NCBI RefSeq assembly: GCF_014647795.1
Contig: NZ_BMPW01000001.1
Location: forward strand, 558,001 to 622,000
DNA: 64,000 nt
Origin: Actinoplanes campanulatus
GTDB taxonomy: Bacteria > Actinomycetota > Actinomycetes > Mycobacteriales > Micromonosporaceae
Direction: 5' to 3'
This document shows, piece after piece, positions 8,528 through 17,861 of the stretch. The translations under genes were made by a program, and so were the position numbers. The number at the start of each line of letters is the position of its first letter. The first letter of the stretch is position 1. The notes beneath the pieces are model-generated. The model searched no databases. It was not told the DNA's origin and saw nothing but the letters and a program-made list of their open reading frames with translations.

Positions 8528-10588
8528 TCAGGAGCGGACGTTGGCCACGCCGTCCGGCAGGAAACGCTTGCCGGCGACCCGCTCCGCGGTGCCGCTGCGG
8601 TCCAGGTACGGCGTGACGCCACCCAGGTGGAACGGGTAGCCGGCGCCAAGGATCATGCACAGGTCGATGTCCTGCGCCTCGGCGACCACACCCTCGTCCA
8701 GCATGATCCGGATCTCCTCGGCCAGGCCGTCGAGGGCCTTCTGCCGGACCTCGTCGGCGGTGAGCGGCGCGTCGCCCACCTCGAGGATCTTGATGATCTC
8801 CGGGTTGATCTCCTTGTCCACCATCACCGGGAGACGCGAGTCGACGATCCGCTTGAGGTTCGGCGAGTCGACGTAGCGGTCCGGGAAGGCGGCGTGCAGG
8901 GTCTCGCCCACGTGGTACGCCACCGCGGGGCCGACCAGCTGGAGCAGCGCGATCGGGCGCATCGGCAGGCCCAGCGGGTCCATCGCCACGTTCACCACGT
9001 CCAGCGGGGTGCCGGCGTCGACGGCCTGGAAGATCTCGCTGGTCACCCGGGTGAGCAGGCGGTTGACCACGAACGCCGGGGCGTCCTTGACCAGCACCGA
9101 GGACTTCTTCAGCTGCTTGCCGACCTCGAAGGCGGTGGACAGCGTGGCGTCGTCGGTCCTCTCGCCGCGGATGATCTCCAGCAGCGGCAGAACGGCGACC
9201 GGGTTGAAGAAGTGGAAGCCGACGACCCGCTCCGGGTGCTCGAGGTCGGCCGCCATCTCGGTGATCGAGAGCGAGCTGGTGTTTGTCGCGAGGATCGCCT
9301 CGGGCTTGACGATCTTCTCCAGCTCGGCCCAGATCTGCTTCTTCAGGTCGAGGTTCTCGAAGACCGCCTCGATCACGAAGTCGGCGTCGGCGAAGACGGA
9401 CTTGTCCACCGAGCCGCTGATCAGCAGGCGCAGCTTGGCCGCGGTGCCCTCGTCCATCCGCTTCTTGGCGACCAGCTTGTCGATCTCGCCGGTCACGTAG
9501 GCGACGCCCTTGTCGACCCGCTCCTGGTCCAGGTCGGTGAGGACCACCGGGACCTGGAGGCGGCGCAGGAACAGCAGGGCCAGCTGCGAGGCCATCAGGC
9601 CGGCGCCGATGATGCCGACCTTGGTGACCTTGCGGGCCAGCGACTTGTCCGGCACCCCGACCGGGCGCTTGGCCCGGCGCTGGACCAGGTCGAACGAGTA
9701 CAGGCTGGCACGCGCCTCGTCGCCCATGATCAGGTCGGCGAGGGCCTCGGTCTCGGCCGCGGTGCCGTCCTCGAAGGACGCGTCCTTGGCCAGGGCCAGC
9801 AGCTCGACGGCCTTGTTGGCGGACGGGACGGCGCCGTGCAGCTTCTCGTCCAGCATCGCCTTGACGAACTCCAGGACGCCGTCCCAGTCCTTGCGCTCGA
9901 TCTCCGGGCGCTCGACGGTGACCTCGCCCTTGACCACGCCGGCCGCCCAGGCCAGCGAGTCCTCCAGGAAGTCGGCCGCCTCGAACAGGGCGTCCGCGAC
10001 ACCCATCTCCTTGGCCTGCTTCGGGCGCAGCACCTTCTGCGTCAGCGGGTTCTGGAGGATGACCGTGGCCGCGTTGATGATGCCGATCAGGTTCGGCAGG
10101 ATCTGCGAGCCGCCCCAGCCGGGGATCAGGCCGATCGCGACCTCGGGCAGGGCGAGCGCCGCCGCGCCGGTGGAGACGGTCCGGTAGTGGCAGTGCAGCG
10201 CCACCTCGAGGCCGCCGCCCATGGCCGCGCCGTTCACGAACGCGAACGTCGGGATCTGGCTGTTCTTGAGCCGGGCGAAGACCTTGTGGCCCAGCTCACC
10301 CAGCGCGAGGGCCTGCTCGCGCGAGTTGATCAGCGGCATGCCGGTGATGTCGGCGCCGACGCAGAAGATGAACGGCTTCCCGGTCAGCGCGATGAACGAC
10401 GGGTCCGCCTCGGTGGCCGCGGTGATCGCCTCGTCCAGCGACCGCAGGCCGCCCGGACCGAAGCTGTTCGGCTTCTTGTAGTCGAAGCCGTTGTCCAGCG
10501 TGATCAGGGCCGCGGGCTTCTCCAGCCCCGGTACCGGGACCAGACGGAGGATCGCCTTGGTGACTACCTCGTTCGGGTTCTCGATCAC
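8528..10588 (-). CDS. fadB: Multifunctional enoyl-CoA hydratase / 3-hydroxyacyl-CoA dehydrogenase
   Basis: 686-residue FadB-type enzyme for two steps of fatty-acid beta-oxidation. The N-terminal crotonase domain shows NGAAMGGGLEVALHCHYR and ALPEVAIGLIPGWGGSQ. The NAD-binding domain starts with VGIIGAGLMASQLALLFLRR, and the dehydrogenase signature is ERVVGFHFFNPVAVLPLLEI with its catalytic His. The frame is open further upstream, but the GTG at 10588 overlaps the thiolase stop by 4 nt (GTGA) and marks the conserved start, so the two genes are translationally coupled. Together they form the alpha and beta functions of a beta-oxidation complex. Confidence 0.93.
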   Translation of the reverse strand: MIENPNEVVTKAILRLVPVPGLEKPAALITLDNGFDYKKPNSFGPGGLRSLDEAITAATEADPSFIALTGKPFIFCVGADITGMPLINSREQALALGELGHKVFARLKNSQIPTFAFVNGAAMGGGLEVALHCHYRTVSTGAAALALPEVAIGLIPGWGGSQILPNLIGIINAATVILQNPLTQKVLRPKQAKEMGVADALFEAADFLEDSLAWAAGVVKGEVTVERPEIERKDWDGVLEFVKAMLDEKLHGAVPSANKAVELLALAKDASFEDGTAAETEALADLIMGDEARASLYSFDLVQRRAKRPVGVPDKSLARKVTKVGIIGAGLMASQLALLFLRRLQVPVVLTDLDQERVDKGVAYVTGEIDKLVAKKRMDEGTAAKLRLLISGSVDKSVFADADFVIEAVFENLDLKKQIWAELEKIVKPEAILATNTSSLSITEMAADLEHPERVVGFHFFNPVAVLPLLEIIRGERTDDATLSTAFEVGKQLKKSSVLVKDAPAFVVNRLLTRVTSEIFQAVDAGTPLDVVNVAMDPLGLPMRPIALLQLVGPAVAYHVGETLHAAFPDRYVDSPNLKRIVDSRLPVMVDKEINPEIIKILEVGDAPLTADEVRQKALDGLAEEIRIMLDEGVVAEAQDIDLCMILGAGYPFHLGGVTPYLDRSGTAERVAGKRFLPDGVANVRS

Positions 10589-11781
10589 TTGGCCGCGCCT
10601 TCCCAGTACGGGTTCTCCCAGATAACGGTGCCGCCCATGCCGATGCCGATGCACATCGCGTTGATCCCGTAGCGGACGTCGGGGCGCTCGGCGAACTGCC
10701 GGGCGAGCTGGGTCATCAGGCGGATGGCCGAGGACGCCAGCGGGTGGCCGATGGCGATCGCGCCGCCCCACGGGTTGACCCGCGGGTCGTCGTCGGCGAT
10801 GCCGTAGTGGTCGAGGAAGGCGAGCACCTGCACGGCGAACGCCTCGTTCAGCTCGAACAGGCCGATGTCGTCGATCGTCAGGCCGGCCTTCTTCAGGGCC
10901 TTCTCGGTCGCCGGAACCGGGCCGTAGCCCATGATCTCCGGCTCGACGCCGACGAACGCGTAGGACACCATCCGCATGGCGACCGGCAGGCCCAGCTCAC
11001 GGGCGGTCGCCTCGTCGGCCAGGATCGCCGCGGTCGCGCCGTCGTTGAGACCGGCCGCGTTACCGGCGGTGACCCGGCCGTGCGGGCGGAACGGGGTCTT
11101 CAGGGTGGCCAGCTTCTCCAGCGACGTCTGGCGCGGGGCCTCGTCGACGGTGGCCAGGCCCCAGCCCAGCTCGGCGGAGCGGATGGCGACCGGCACCAGG
11201 TCCGGCTGGATCTTGCCGTCGGCGTACGCCTTGGCGGTCTTGATCTGGGAGTTCAGGCCGTACGCGTCGGCCCGCTCCTTCGTGATGTGCGGCAGCCGGT
11301 CGTGCAGGTTCTCCGCCGTCGAGCCCATCACCAGGGCGGACGGGTCGACCAGCTTCTCGGCCAGGATCCGCGGGTTGGGGTCGACGCCCTCGCCCATCGG
11401 GTGGCGGCCCATGTGCTCGACGCCGCCGGCGATGGCGATGTCGTACGCGCCCATCGCGATCCCGCCGGCGACGTTGGTCACCGCGGTCATGGCGCCCGCG
11501 CACATCCGGTCGACGGAGTAGCCGGGGGTGGTCTTCGGCAGACCGGAGAGCAGCGCGGCGGTCCGGCCGAGCGTCAGGCCCTGGTCGCCGATCTGGGTGG
11601 TGGCCGCGATCGCGACCTCCTCCACCTTCTCCGGCGGGAGGTTGGGGTTTCGCTTCAGCAGCTCTCGCATGCAGCGGATCACCAGGTCGTCGGCGCGGGT
11701 CTCGGCATACATGCCGCCCGCCTTGCCGAACGGGGTGCGGACGCCGTCGACGAAGACGACCTCGCGTACTTCACGGGGCAC
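10585..11781 (-). CDS. fadA: Acetyl-CoA acyltransferase (thiolase)
   Basis: 398-residue thiolase that cleaves 3-ketoacyl-CoA with CoA in the last step of beta-oxidation. The nucleophile Cys94 is in VDRMCAGAMTAV; the C-terminal NEAFA, GHPLASS (His) and NAMCIGIGMGG (acid/base Cys) motifs are all present, so it should be active. The GTG at 11781 has an AAGGAGG ribosome binding site six bases upstream. It is the first gene of a two-gene operon with fadB. An imperfect palindrome upstream at 11824-11839 may be its operator. Confidence 0.95.
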   Translation of the reverse strand: MPREVREVVFVDGVRTPFGKAGGMYAETRADDLVIRCMRELLKRNPNLPPEKVEEVAIAATTQIGDQGLTLGRTAALLSGLPKTTPGYSVDRMCAGAMTAVTNVAGGIAMGAYDIAIAGGVEHMGRHPMGEGVDPNPRILAEKLVDPSALVMGSTAENLHDRLPHITKERADAYGLNSQIKTAKAYADGKIQPDLVPVAIRSAELGWGLATVDEAPRQTSLEKLATLKTPFRPHGRVTAGNAAGLNDGATAAILADEATARELGLPVAMRMVSYAFVGVEPEIMGYGPVPATEKALKKAGLTIDDIGLFELNEAFAVQVLAFLDHYGIADDDPRVNPWGGAIAIGHPLASSAIRLMTQLARQFAERPDVRYGINAMCIGIGMGGTVIWENPYWEGAAK

Positions 11782-11823
11782 AGCAAGCCTCCTTGCGGGC
11801 GTGAACCCAAATGTGTCGGCAAT

Positions 11824-11839
11824 GCTACTCGCCAGTAAC
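11824..11839. promoter_or_regulatory. Imperfect palindrome upstream of fadA
   Basis: GCTACTCGCCAGTAAC matches its reverse complement at 12 of 16 positions and lies 43 nt upstream of the fadA start. Its form (TACT-NNNN-AGTA) suits a dimeric TetR- or GntR-type repressor of fatty-acid degradation. Which regulator binds is not known from the sequence. Confidence 0.4.
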
Positions 11840-11896
11840 TAGTGGCGGCCAGGCCCATCGGGAAAAGGTCACAACCCGGGCTTGCCGGGCGACGTC

Positions 11897-13099
11897 TCAG
11901 CCGGCGCGGGGGACGCTCGCGGTGGCCGACACCACCGGGGTGGTGTCGGCGGCCGGCAGGGCGACCGTGACCTCCAGCCCGCCGCCCTCCAGGGCCACCG
12001 CCGACACGGTGCCGCCGTGCGCGTCGCAGACCGCCCGCACGATGGAGAGACCCAGGCCCGAGCCGCGGGAGCCGGTGCGTTCCCAGCCGCCCCGCTGGAA
12101 CGGCTCGAACAGGCCCGGCACATCGCCCGGTTCCACCTCGTAGCCGGTGTTGCCGACCACCAGCCGGGCTTGGCCGCCCACCGACTCGGTCCGCAGCCAC
12201 AGCTGCCCGAGCAGGTGGTTGTAGCGGATCGCGTTCTCGATCAGGTTCCCGGCCAGCCGGTCCAGCAGGCTCGGGTCGCCGACCACCGGGGCCGGCGCCA
12301 GTTCCGTGCTGACGTCGAGCTTGAGGCGCTCGGCCTCGGCCTTCACCGCGGACAGCGCGTTGTAGACGCTGGTCGCCAGGTCGGCCGGCACCTTGCGGAC
12401 CAGCCGGCGGCCGGATTGCGCCTCCGACCGGGCCAGCACCAGCAGCGCGTCGACCAGCCCGTTGGCCCGCTCCGAGGCGTTGCGGACCACCTTGGCCATC
12501 CGCCGGTACTCCGCCACGTCGGCCTCGTCGTCACTGAGCGTCACGTCGATCTCGGTCCGCATCACCGCGAGCGGGGTGCGTAGCTCGTGCGACGCGTTCG
12601 CCACGAACCGCTTCTGCGACTCGAACGCGGCGGTCAGCCTGTCCAGCATGGCGTCGAAGGTCCGGGCCAGCTCGGCCACCTCGTCGTCCGCGCCCGAGTA
12701 GCGGATCCGCTGGTCCAGGGTCTCCTCGCCGAGCCGCTGCGCGGTCTGGGTCACGTAGTGCAGGGGGCGCAGCGCCCGGCCGGCCATCAGGTACGCCAGG
12801 GCGACGCCGATGAGGCCGACCGCGATCAGCGCGCTGAAGCCCTTGACCAGCACCTCGCGGGAGGCCTGCGCGACCATCTCGGTCTGCCAGACGATCGCCT
12901 CCTGGGTGCGCCCGTCGCGCAGGGTCACCGTGGAACCGGTCCGCAGCTCATCGACCGGGTGCAGCGACTCACTGACCATCAGCCAGGCCAGCAGCACCAG
13001 GATCACCCCGGCGCCGACCAGCAGGATGCCGTTCAGCAGGGTGAGGCGCAGCCGCAGGGTGGGGCGCATCCGGCCGCGGTCACCGGGGTAGACGGTCAC
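11897..13099 (-). CDS. Sensor histidine kinase
   Basis: 400 residues: transmembrane helices at about 19-42 and 86-106 enclose a small extracytoplasmic loop (about 43 residues) too short for a typical ligand-binding domain. A HAMP segment follows (about 107-160), then the H-box FVANASHELRTPLAVM with phospho-acceptor His171, N-box NLIENAIRYN and G-box GSRGSGLGLSIV. The GTG start overlaps the response-regulator stop by 4 nt. With so little sensor of its own, it may sense the membrane or a partner protein; the propeller proteins encoded just upstream are candidates (inference). Confidence 0.93.
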   Translation of the reverse strand: MTVYPGDRGRMRPTLRLRLTLLNGILLVGAGVILVLLAWLMVSESLHPVDELRTGSTVTLRDGRTQEAIVWQTEMVAQASREVLVKGFSALIAVGLIGVALAYLMAGRALRPLHYVTQTAQRLGEETLDQRIRYSGADDEVAELARTFDAMLDRLTAAFESQKRFVANASHELRTPLAVMRTEIDVTLSDDEADVAEYRRMAKVVRNASERANGLVDALLVLARSEAQSGRRLVRKVPADLATSVYNALSAVKAEAERLKLDVSTELAPAPVVGDPSLLDRLAGNLIENAIRYNHLLGQLWLRTESVGGQARLVVGNTGYEVEPGDVPGLFEPFQRGGWERTGSRGSGLGLSIVRAVCDAHGGTVSAVALEGGGLEVTVALPAADTTPVVSATASVPRAG

Positions 13100-13770
13100 G
13101 AGGCCACGACCGGTACGGCGATCCGGTAACCGGCGCCCACCACCGTCTCGACCAGCGGCGGATCACCCAGCTTCTTCCGCAGGGTGTTGATCGTCACACG
13201 GACGGTCGTGGTGAAGGGGTCGGTGTTGGCATCCCACACCCGGTCCAGCAGCTCCTCGCTGGAGACCACCCCGCCCTTGGCCTTGAGCAGCTCCTCGAGA
13301 ACGCAGAACTCCTTGTTGGTGAGCTCCAGCGGCGCCCCGCTCCGGGCCGCCACCCGGCGGGACTGGTCCAGCACCAGATCGCCGGCGGTGAGCACCGGGG
13401 GCGCCACCGGGGTGGCCCGCCGGCCCAGCGCCTGCACCCGGGCCACCAGCTCCTTGAAGTCGAACGGCTTGGCCAGGTAGTCGTCGGCGCCCAGCTCCAG
13501 GCCCTCCACCTTGTCGTCCACCGACGAGCTGGCGGTCAGCATCAGCACCCGGGTCAGCGTGCCCGACTCGACCAGGGCCGCACAGATCTCGTCGCCGTGC
13601 ATGCCGGGCAGGTCGCGGTCGAGGACGACCACGTCATACCGCGTCACGTAGGCCATCTCGTGACCCTGGAGTCCGTCGTAGGCGACGTCCACCGCCATCC
13701 CCTTGCGGCGCAGGCCCCGCGCGATCGCGTCGGCCATGTCCCGCTCGTCCTCCACCACCAGCACACGCAC
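13096..13770 (-). CDS. OmpR/PhoB-family response regulator
   Basis: 224 residues: a receiver domain with acidic pocket Glu7/Asp8, phospho-acceptor Asp51 in VVVLDRDLPGMHGD and Lys101 in LAKPFDF, then a winged-helix DNA-binding domain ending in TTTVRVTINTLRKKLGDP and VVGAGYRIA. The GTG at 13770 follows an AGGAGGT-like ribosome binding site. It is cotranscribed with the overlapping kinase gene. The three propeller genes end 60 nt upstream on the same strand, so they may share a transcript. Target genes cannot be told from the window. Confidence 0.94.
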   Translation of the reverse strand: MRVLVVEDERDMADAIARGLRRKGMAVDVAYDGLQGHEMAYVTRYDVVVLDRDLPGMHGDEICAALVESGTLTRVLMLTASSSVDDKVEGLELGADDYLAKPFDFKELVARVQALGRRATPVAPPVLTAGDLVLDQSRRVAARSGAPLELTNKEFCVLEELLKAKGGVVSSEELLDRVWDANTDPFTTTVRVTINTLRKKLGDPPLVETVVGAGYRIAVPVVAS

Positions 13771-13830
13771 CGCAGACCTCCTGAAACACCCCGGCCGTAC
13801 GTGCAGGCTACCCAGCCCCGGCCAGCGGCG

Positions 13831-15135
13831 TCAGAGGCGCCAGACCGCGGCCGACGCGTCCAGCCGGCGGCAGATCAGCACGCCCGAACTGAACCGGCAG
13901 TCACCGGCGATCCACGCCGCCGCACCGAGCAGGCGGACCTTTCCGGTGGTCAGATCGAGCACCCCGTACCGCATGGTGTTGTCGATCGAGAGGATGCGGT
14001 GGACGTAGGCCGTGCCGGGCCGCGGACCGGGACCACCGTTGATCCAGGCGCCCGCCCGGGCGGTGATCCGGCCGGTACGCGAGTCGAGCACCGACAGCTC
14101 CGCATCCCCCCGGCTCGCCGCGCCCAGCAGCACGTGGTCGCCGAGCGGCTCGTGGCGGTCCCAGCCGTCCTGCCGCCACACCTGGCGCCCGGTGGCCGGG
14201 TCGATGCCGGCAAGGCCGTTCTCCAACTCCACGGCGCAGATCATCGGATGGCAGTCGAGCAGGTACCCGTCCGGGCCGACCAGCGGCCCGCCCCGCCAGC
14301 GCTCGGCCAGGGTGGTGTCGTCGTAGGCGATCGAGTCGCCGCCACGCGTGATCATGAGGAGGCCGCCCGCCACCCGGAGCACGGTGTCCCGGTCCACCGG
14401 CAGCGACGTGCGGGTGGTCGCGGTGATCCGGCCGCTACGCGTCTCCCGCGCCTCCAGCCGCCCGTCCGGCCACAACGTGTAGACGAGGCCCGGAAACCCG
14501 GTGTAGAAGTAGCCGGTCCGCAGCGCCCACCCGCCCGGCCGTGGCGGTGGCGACACCGTCCAGCGGGGCTTCCCGGTCGCCGGATCGAGCCCGTGCAAGG
14601 GCGCCAGGCCGGGATCGGTGGTGTCGTCGTAGACCAGCGCCGTGCTCCGGTCGCCGGAGAGGCCGAACATGCCGGCCGCCCGTTGCCAGAGCGGCTCGGC
14701 CGACCCGGCCCGCACCCCGATCAGACCTGTCGCCCCGGACGGTGTGGCGGACGCGATGAGCAGGAGGCCGTCGCCGGCGTCGGTGAGGGAGAGGACGTCC
14801 CCCGCGATCGGGGCCGTCCAGGTGCCGGACAGGGTCATTCCGGGCAGCGCGAAGGCGCGGATGGTGTGGGTCCGCACCTCGCCGCCGATCGGCTCGCCGG
14901 GCCCGATCAGGTAGAGCCGGTCACCGTCCACCCGGATCGCGTCGCGCAGCGTGAGCGGGATGACCTGGGGCGGCGGCGGGGGCACCGCGGGCGGCACCGC
15001 GCCACCGAGCGCGACCAGCAGGAACACCGCGAGCGGGCCCAGGATCCACCGGTACGGCAGCGGGGCGCGCGGCAGCACGGCCTCGTCCGGCGCACCGGCC
15101 GGCACCTCGCCGAGGTCGATCACGCGGTCCCGCAC
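13831..15135 (-). CDS. PQQ-like beta-propeller membrane protein, tandem copy 1
   Basis: 434 residues: a short cytoplasmic tail starting MRDRVIDLGEVPAG, one transmembrane helix (about 30-48), a proline-rich spacer (PPAVPPPPPQ) and an extracytoplasmic domain of PQQ-type propeller blades (repeated G-L-D-P-A-T-G-K/R-x-x-W units). Like the next two genes it has a C-x4-C pair (DCHPMICA), a C-x8-C-R pair near the C-terminus (DCRFSSGVLICRR) and a final VW-x(1-2)-R/L. No quinone-enzyme catalytic residues are evident. Function unknown; an envelope binding or sensing role is inferred. The GTG at 15135 starts the conserved V-I-D-L tail. Confidence 0.8.
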   Translation of the reverse strand: MRDRVIDLGEVPAGAPDEAVLPRAPLPYRWILGPLAVFLLVALGGAVPPAVPPPPPQVIPLTLRDAIRVDGDRLYLIGPGEPIGGEVRTHTIRAFALPGMTLSGTWTAPIAGDVLSLTDAGDGLLLIASATPSGATGLIGVRAGSAEPLWQRAAGMFGLSGDRSTALVYDDTTDPGLAPLHGLDPATGKPRWTVSPPPRPGGWALRTGYFYTGFPGLVYTLWPDGRLEARETRSGRITATTRTSLPVDRDTVLRVAGGLLMITRGGDSIAYDDTTLAERWRGGPLVGPDGYLLDCHPMICAVELENGLAGIDPATGRQVWRQDGWDRHEPLGDHVLLGAASRGDAELSVLDSRTGRITARAGAWINGGPGPRPGTAYVHRILSIDNTMRYGVLDLTTGKVRLLGAAAWIAGDCRFSSGVLICRRLDASAAVWRL

Positions 15136-15159
15136 GTCGCCCCCTGGTCCGGCAGACGG

Positions 15160-16512
15160 TCAAGCCCGGTACGCCCAGACCCGCAGGCCCCCGGTGTCCC
15201 GACAGACTACGTATCGATCGTCACCGACGCACTCGTTGCCCGGGAAGCCGGTCGTCCCGAGCACCGTGACCTCGGACTGACCGGGCAGCACGATGCCGAA
15301 CGTCTTCCCGCCGCCACTCTCGTAGCGGCGTAGCAGCAGCATCCGCTCGGGCGGGCCGTCGACCGCCTCGGTCCAGCCCCGCAGGTTGACCCGCGGCGCT
15401 CCGGTGCCCCGGTCGACCAGGTGGGCAGGGGCGCCCGTCTCCCCGTCGGCGAACAGCACCCCGCCGGCCCGTGCTATCAGGCGCATGTTCGCCGGCACGT
15501 ACCACTGCGGATCGCCGGTGACCGGGTCCAGCACGGCGGTCTGGGTCTTGACGCGGGAGCAGAGCAGTCCGTCGCAGTCGGCCGGGGCGGGGTCGTCGAC
15601 GATCTCCCGTTTCCACCGGCGCTCCAGCGTGCGGGCGTCGTAGCCCAGTTGCACGTTCACACCCTGGTAGCCGACCAGGGCCAGGTCGCCGAGCACCGAC
15701 GCGGTGCTCGGCCCGGCGCCGTCGACCTGCGGCAGCGGCTTCTCGCGCAGCACCCGGCCGGTCGCCGCGTCCAGCAGGGTGAGCCGCTCGGAGGCGGTGA
15801 CCAGGACGGCCCGCGGCGAACCCGCGACCGGATCGGCGGTGACCGAGCCGGGCGACGACGAGGTCCACAGCGTCTCCCCGGTGCCCAGGTCCAGGCCACG
15901 CACCTCGGTGCGCTCCGGCGGCTCGGTGTGCGGCTGCCCGTCGGCCGAGAAGTAGAGCATGCCCGGGTCGCCGGACTCCTGGTCGTAGAGCGTGCCGGGC
16001 CGGAAGATCCGGTCCACCGTGAACGCGGTGTCGCCGGCCGTGGTGACCCGGCCCGCCGAGGTCCAGAGGGTCCGCCCGTTCTCCGGGTCCAGGGCCGTGG
16101 TCGGGCCCGGCCCGTCGGTGACCAGCAGCACCCCGCCGGCCGCCCGCACCGAGACCGGCCCGAAGATACCGCTCGCCGGGTCGTGGTCGGCGCTGACCGG
16201 CAGCGCGGCGCTCCACATCCGGTACGGCTCCGGCTTCGGCGCCCAGGCGGTCAGCGTCCGCTCCGGACCGGAGGAGACGATCGTGAAGAGCCGCCCGCCG
16301 GCCAGCTGGATCGGCGCGTCGGTGCCGGCCGAGGCCGGGATCAGGCCCAGATAGCGCCAGAACGTGCCGCCCGGGAGGGCCGCGCCGCCCAGCGTCATGG
16401 CGAGGGCGGCGGACAGGATCAGGCCGAGGTGCCGGTAGCGCCATGGGGGCGGGGTACGGCGGGGCGGTTCCGGATCGAGCGGGGCGTCGCGGTCCAGCTC
16501 GATCAACGTCAC
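15160..16512 (-). CDS. PQQ-like beta-propeller membrane protein, tandem copy 2
   Basis: 450 residues with the same plan as its neighbours: tail MTLIELDRDAPLDPEPP, a transmembrane helix near 27-48, then a propeller with blades such as LDPENGRTLWTSAGRV and LDAATGRVLREKP. The shared cysteines are in DCDGLLCSR (C-x4-C) and ECVGDDRYVVCRD (C-x8-C-R), and it ends in VWAYRA. The GTG at 16512 follows a GGAGGAC ribosome binding site. It lies 16 nt after copy 3 and 24 nt before copy 1. Diverged in sequence but clearly paralogous, so the duplication is old. Confidence 0.8.
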   Translation of the reverse strand: MTLIELDRDAPLDPEPPRRTPPPWRYRHLGLILSAALAMTLGGAALPGGTFWRYLGLIPASAGTDAPIQLAGGRLFTIVSSGPERTLTAWAPKPEPYRMWSAALPVSADHDPASGIFGPVSVRAAGGVLLVTDGPGPTTALDPENGRTLWTSAGRVTTAGDTAFTVDRIFRPGTLYDQESGDPGMLYFSADGQPHTEPPERTEVRGLDLGTGETLWTSSSPGSVTADPVAGSPRAVLVTASERLTLLDAATGRVLREKPLPQVDGAGPSTASVLGDLALVGYQGVNVQLGYDARTLERRWKREIVDDPAPADCDGLLCSRVKTQTAVLDPVTGDPQWYVPANMRLIARAGGVLFADGETGAPAHLVDRGTGAPRVNLRGWTEAVDGPPERMLLLRRYESGGGKTFGIVLPGQSEVTVLGTTGFPGNECVGDDRYVVCRDTGGLRVWAYRA

Positions 16513-16528
16513 GCCGTGTCCTCCTCGC

Positions 16529-17845
16529 TCACGCCGTCCGCGGCCGGTACGCCCAGACGACCAACTCCCCGTACACCGACCGGCAGATCAGCCGCTCCGG
16601 GGCGGTCTGACACTCCCCGGTGCCGGTGGGCAGCTCGGCGAGCAGGCGCGGGTGGGGCAGGCCCGGGGCCGCGACGGCGACCATCGTACGCGGGCCCGGC
16701 CCGATCTCCCTGGTCACGAGCAGCTCCCCGCCGACGGCCGCCCCGCCGACCGGCCGCCACCCGGTCAGGTCGACCAGCATCCGCCCGGTCCGGGCGTCGA
16801 CCACCCCGGCCGGGTACTCGGGGCCGTCGGCGTACGCGATCAGGCCGGCGCCGGAGTCCTCGACGGATCGCCAGCCGGGCCGGTGCCAGCGCTGGTCGCC
16901 GGTGGCCGGGTCGATGGCCCGCACCCCGTCCAGCCCGATGAGGCAGGCCAGCGGCCCGCACGCCCGGACCTCCCGGGTGCCGGTGGCCGGCTGGGTCCAC
17001 ATCGGCCGCAGGGTCAGCGGGTCGTACGCGGAGATCTCGATCCCGGACGGCCCGGGGTGCCGCAGCAGCACCACGCCACCGGCGACCACCGGGTTCTCCG
17101 GGTCGTAGTTGGCGGGCGGCATCCGGTGCACGGCCAACGGGGTGCCGGTCGCCACCTCGTACAGGTGGGCCGTCAGGTCGTCCCGGACGAGCAGCAGCCG
17201 GCCGGGTCCGCCGGGCGGGCCGGGCACGGCGACCAGCACGGCGGTGGACGGCACCCAGAGCCGCCAGCGCGCGCCCCCGCCGGCCGGATCGAGCATCTCG
17301 ATCCACTTCTCGACCCGGCGGCCGCTGCCGGACAGGCTGCGCACGCCCTCGACCGCGAGCATCAGGTCGTCGCCCGGGAAGGTGATCACGTTGCGCTCGT
17401 TGTGCCAGGTGCGGGCGCCGGTCCGCAGGGACACCGCGGTGGTCCCGGGTTCGCCCCGGCCCGGCGCCCAGGGGCGCAGCAGCACCTGCCCGCCGCCGGT
17501 GCGCAACCGGTAGACCGGGATGTCCTGCGCGACCCGCCACTGCTGCTCGCCGGTCGCCAGGTCGTAGGAGCTCAGCTCGCCGGCCCGCTGGATGACCAGG
17601 CGGCCGTCGCTGGTCAGGGTGTCCGGGTCGCCGGGGCTGATCGCCAGCCGGAGCAGCTCGGACAGCGGCGGGCCGGGCGGCGGCGCCGCGGCCGCGACGG
17701 AGAAGAGCAACAGGACGGCGAGGAGGGCCGGACCGAGCCAGAGCGGCGTGGTCCGCCGCTCCGGCCGGTGGTACGTCTCCGGCTCACCCCGCTCCAGCCC
17801 CAGGTCGATGACGACCGGTTTTCTGGAAGCGGTGTCAGCGCTCAT
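16529..17845 (-). CDS. PQQ-like beta-propeller membrane protein, tandem copy 3
   Basis: 438 residues. The tail MSADTASRKPVVIDLGLERG contains the V-I-D-L-G element shared with copy 1; a transmembrane helix (about 36-55) and a propeller with LDPAGGGARWRLW- and IDPATGDQRWHRPGW-type blades follow. The conserved cysteines are ACGPLACLI (C-x4-C) and ECQTAPERLICRS (C-x8-C-R), with a final VVWAYRP. The ATG at 17845 is 16 nt beyond the dxs stop and follows a GGTGG ribosome binding site; the frame extends further but the upstream part lacks family resemblance. Cotranscription with dxs is likely unless the TACATAAT element at the dxs stop is a promoter. Confidence 0.8.
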   Translation of the reverse strand: MSADTASRKPVVIDLGLERGEPETYHRPERRTTPLWLGPALLAVLLLFSVAAAAPPPGPPLSELLRLAISPGDPDTLTSDGRLVIQRAGELSSYDLATGEQQWRVAQDIPVYRLRTGGGQVLLRPWAPGRGEPGTTAVSLRTGARTWHNERNVITFPGDDLMLAVEGVRSLSGSGRRVEKWIEMLDPAGGGARWRLWVPSTAVLVAVPGPPGGPGRLLLVRDDLTAHLYEVATGTPLAVHRMPPANYDPENPVVAGGVVLLRHPGPSGIEISAYDPLTLRPMWTQPATGTREVRACGPLACLIGLDGVRAIDPATGDQRWHRPGWRSVEDSGAGLIAYADGPEYPAGVVDARTGRMLVDLTGWRPVGGAAVGGELLVTREIGPGPRTMVAVAAPGLPHPRLLAELPTGTGECQTAPERLICRSVYGELVVWAYRPRTA

Positions 17846-17861
17846 CCACCAAAGGTAACAA

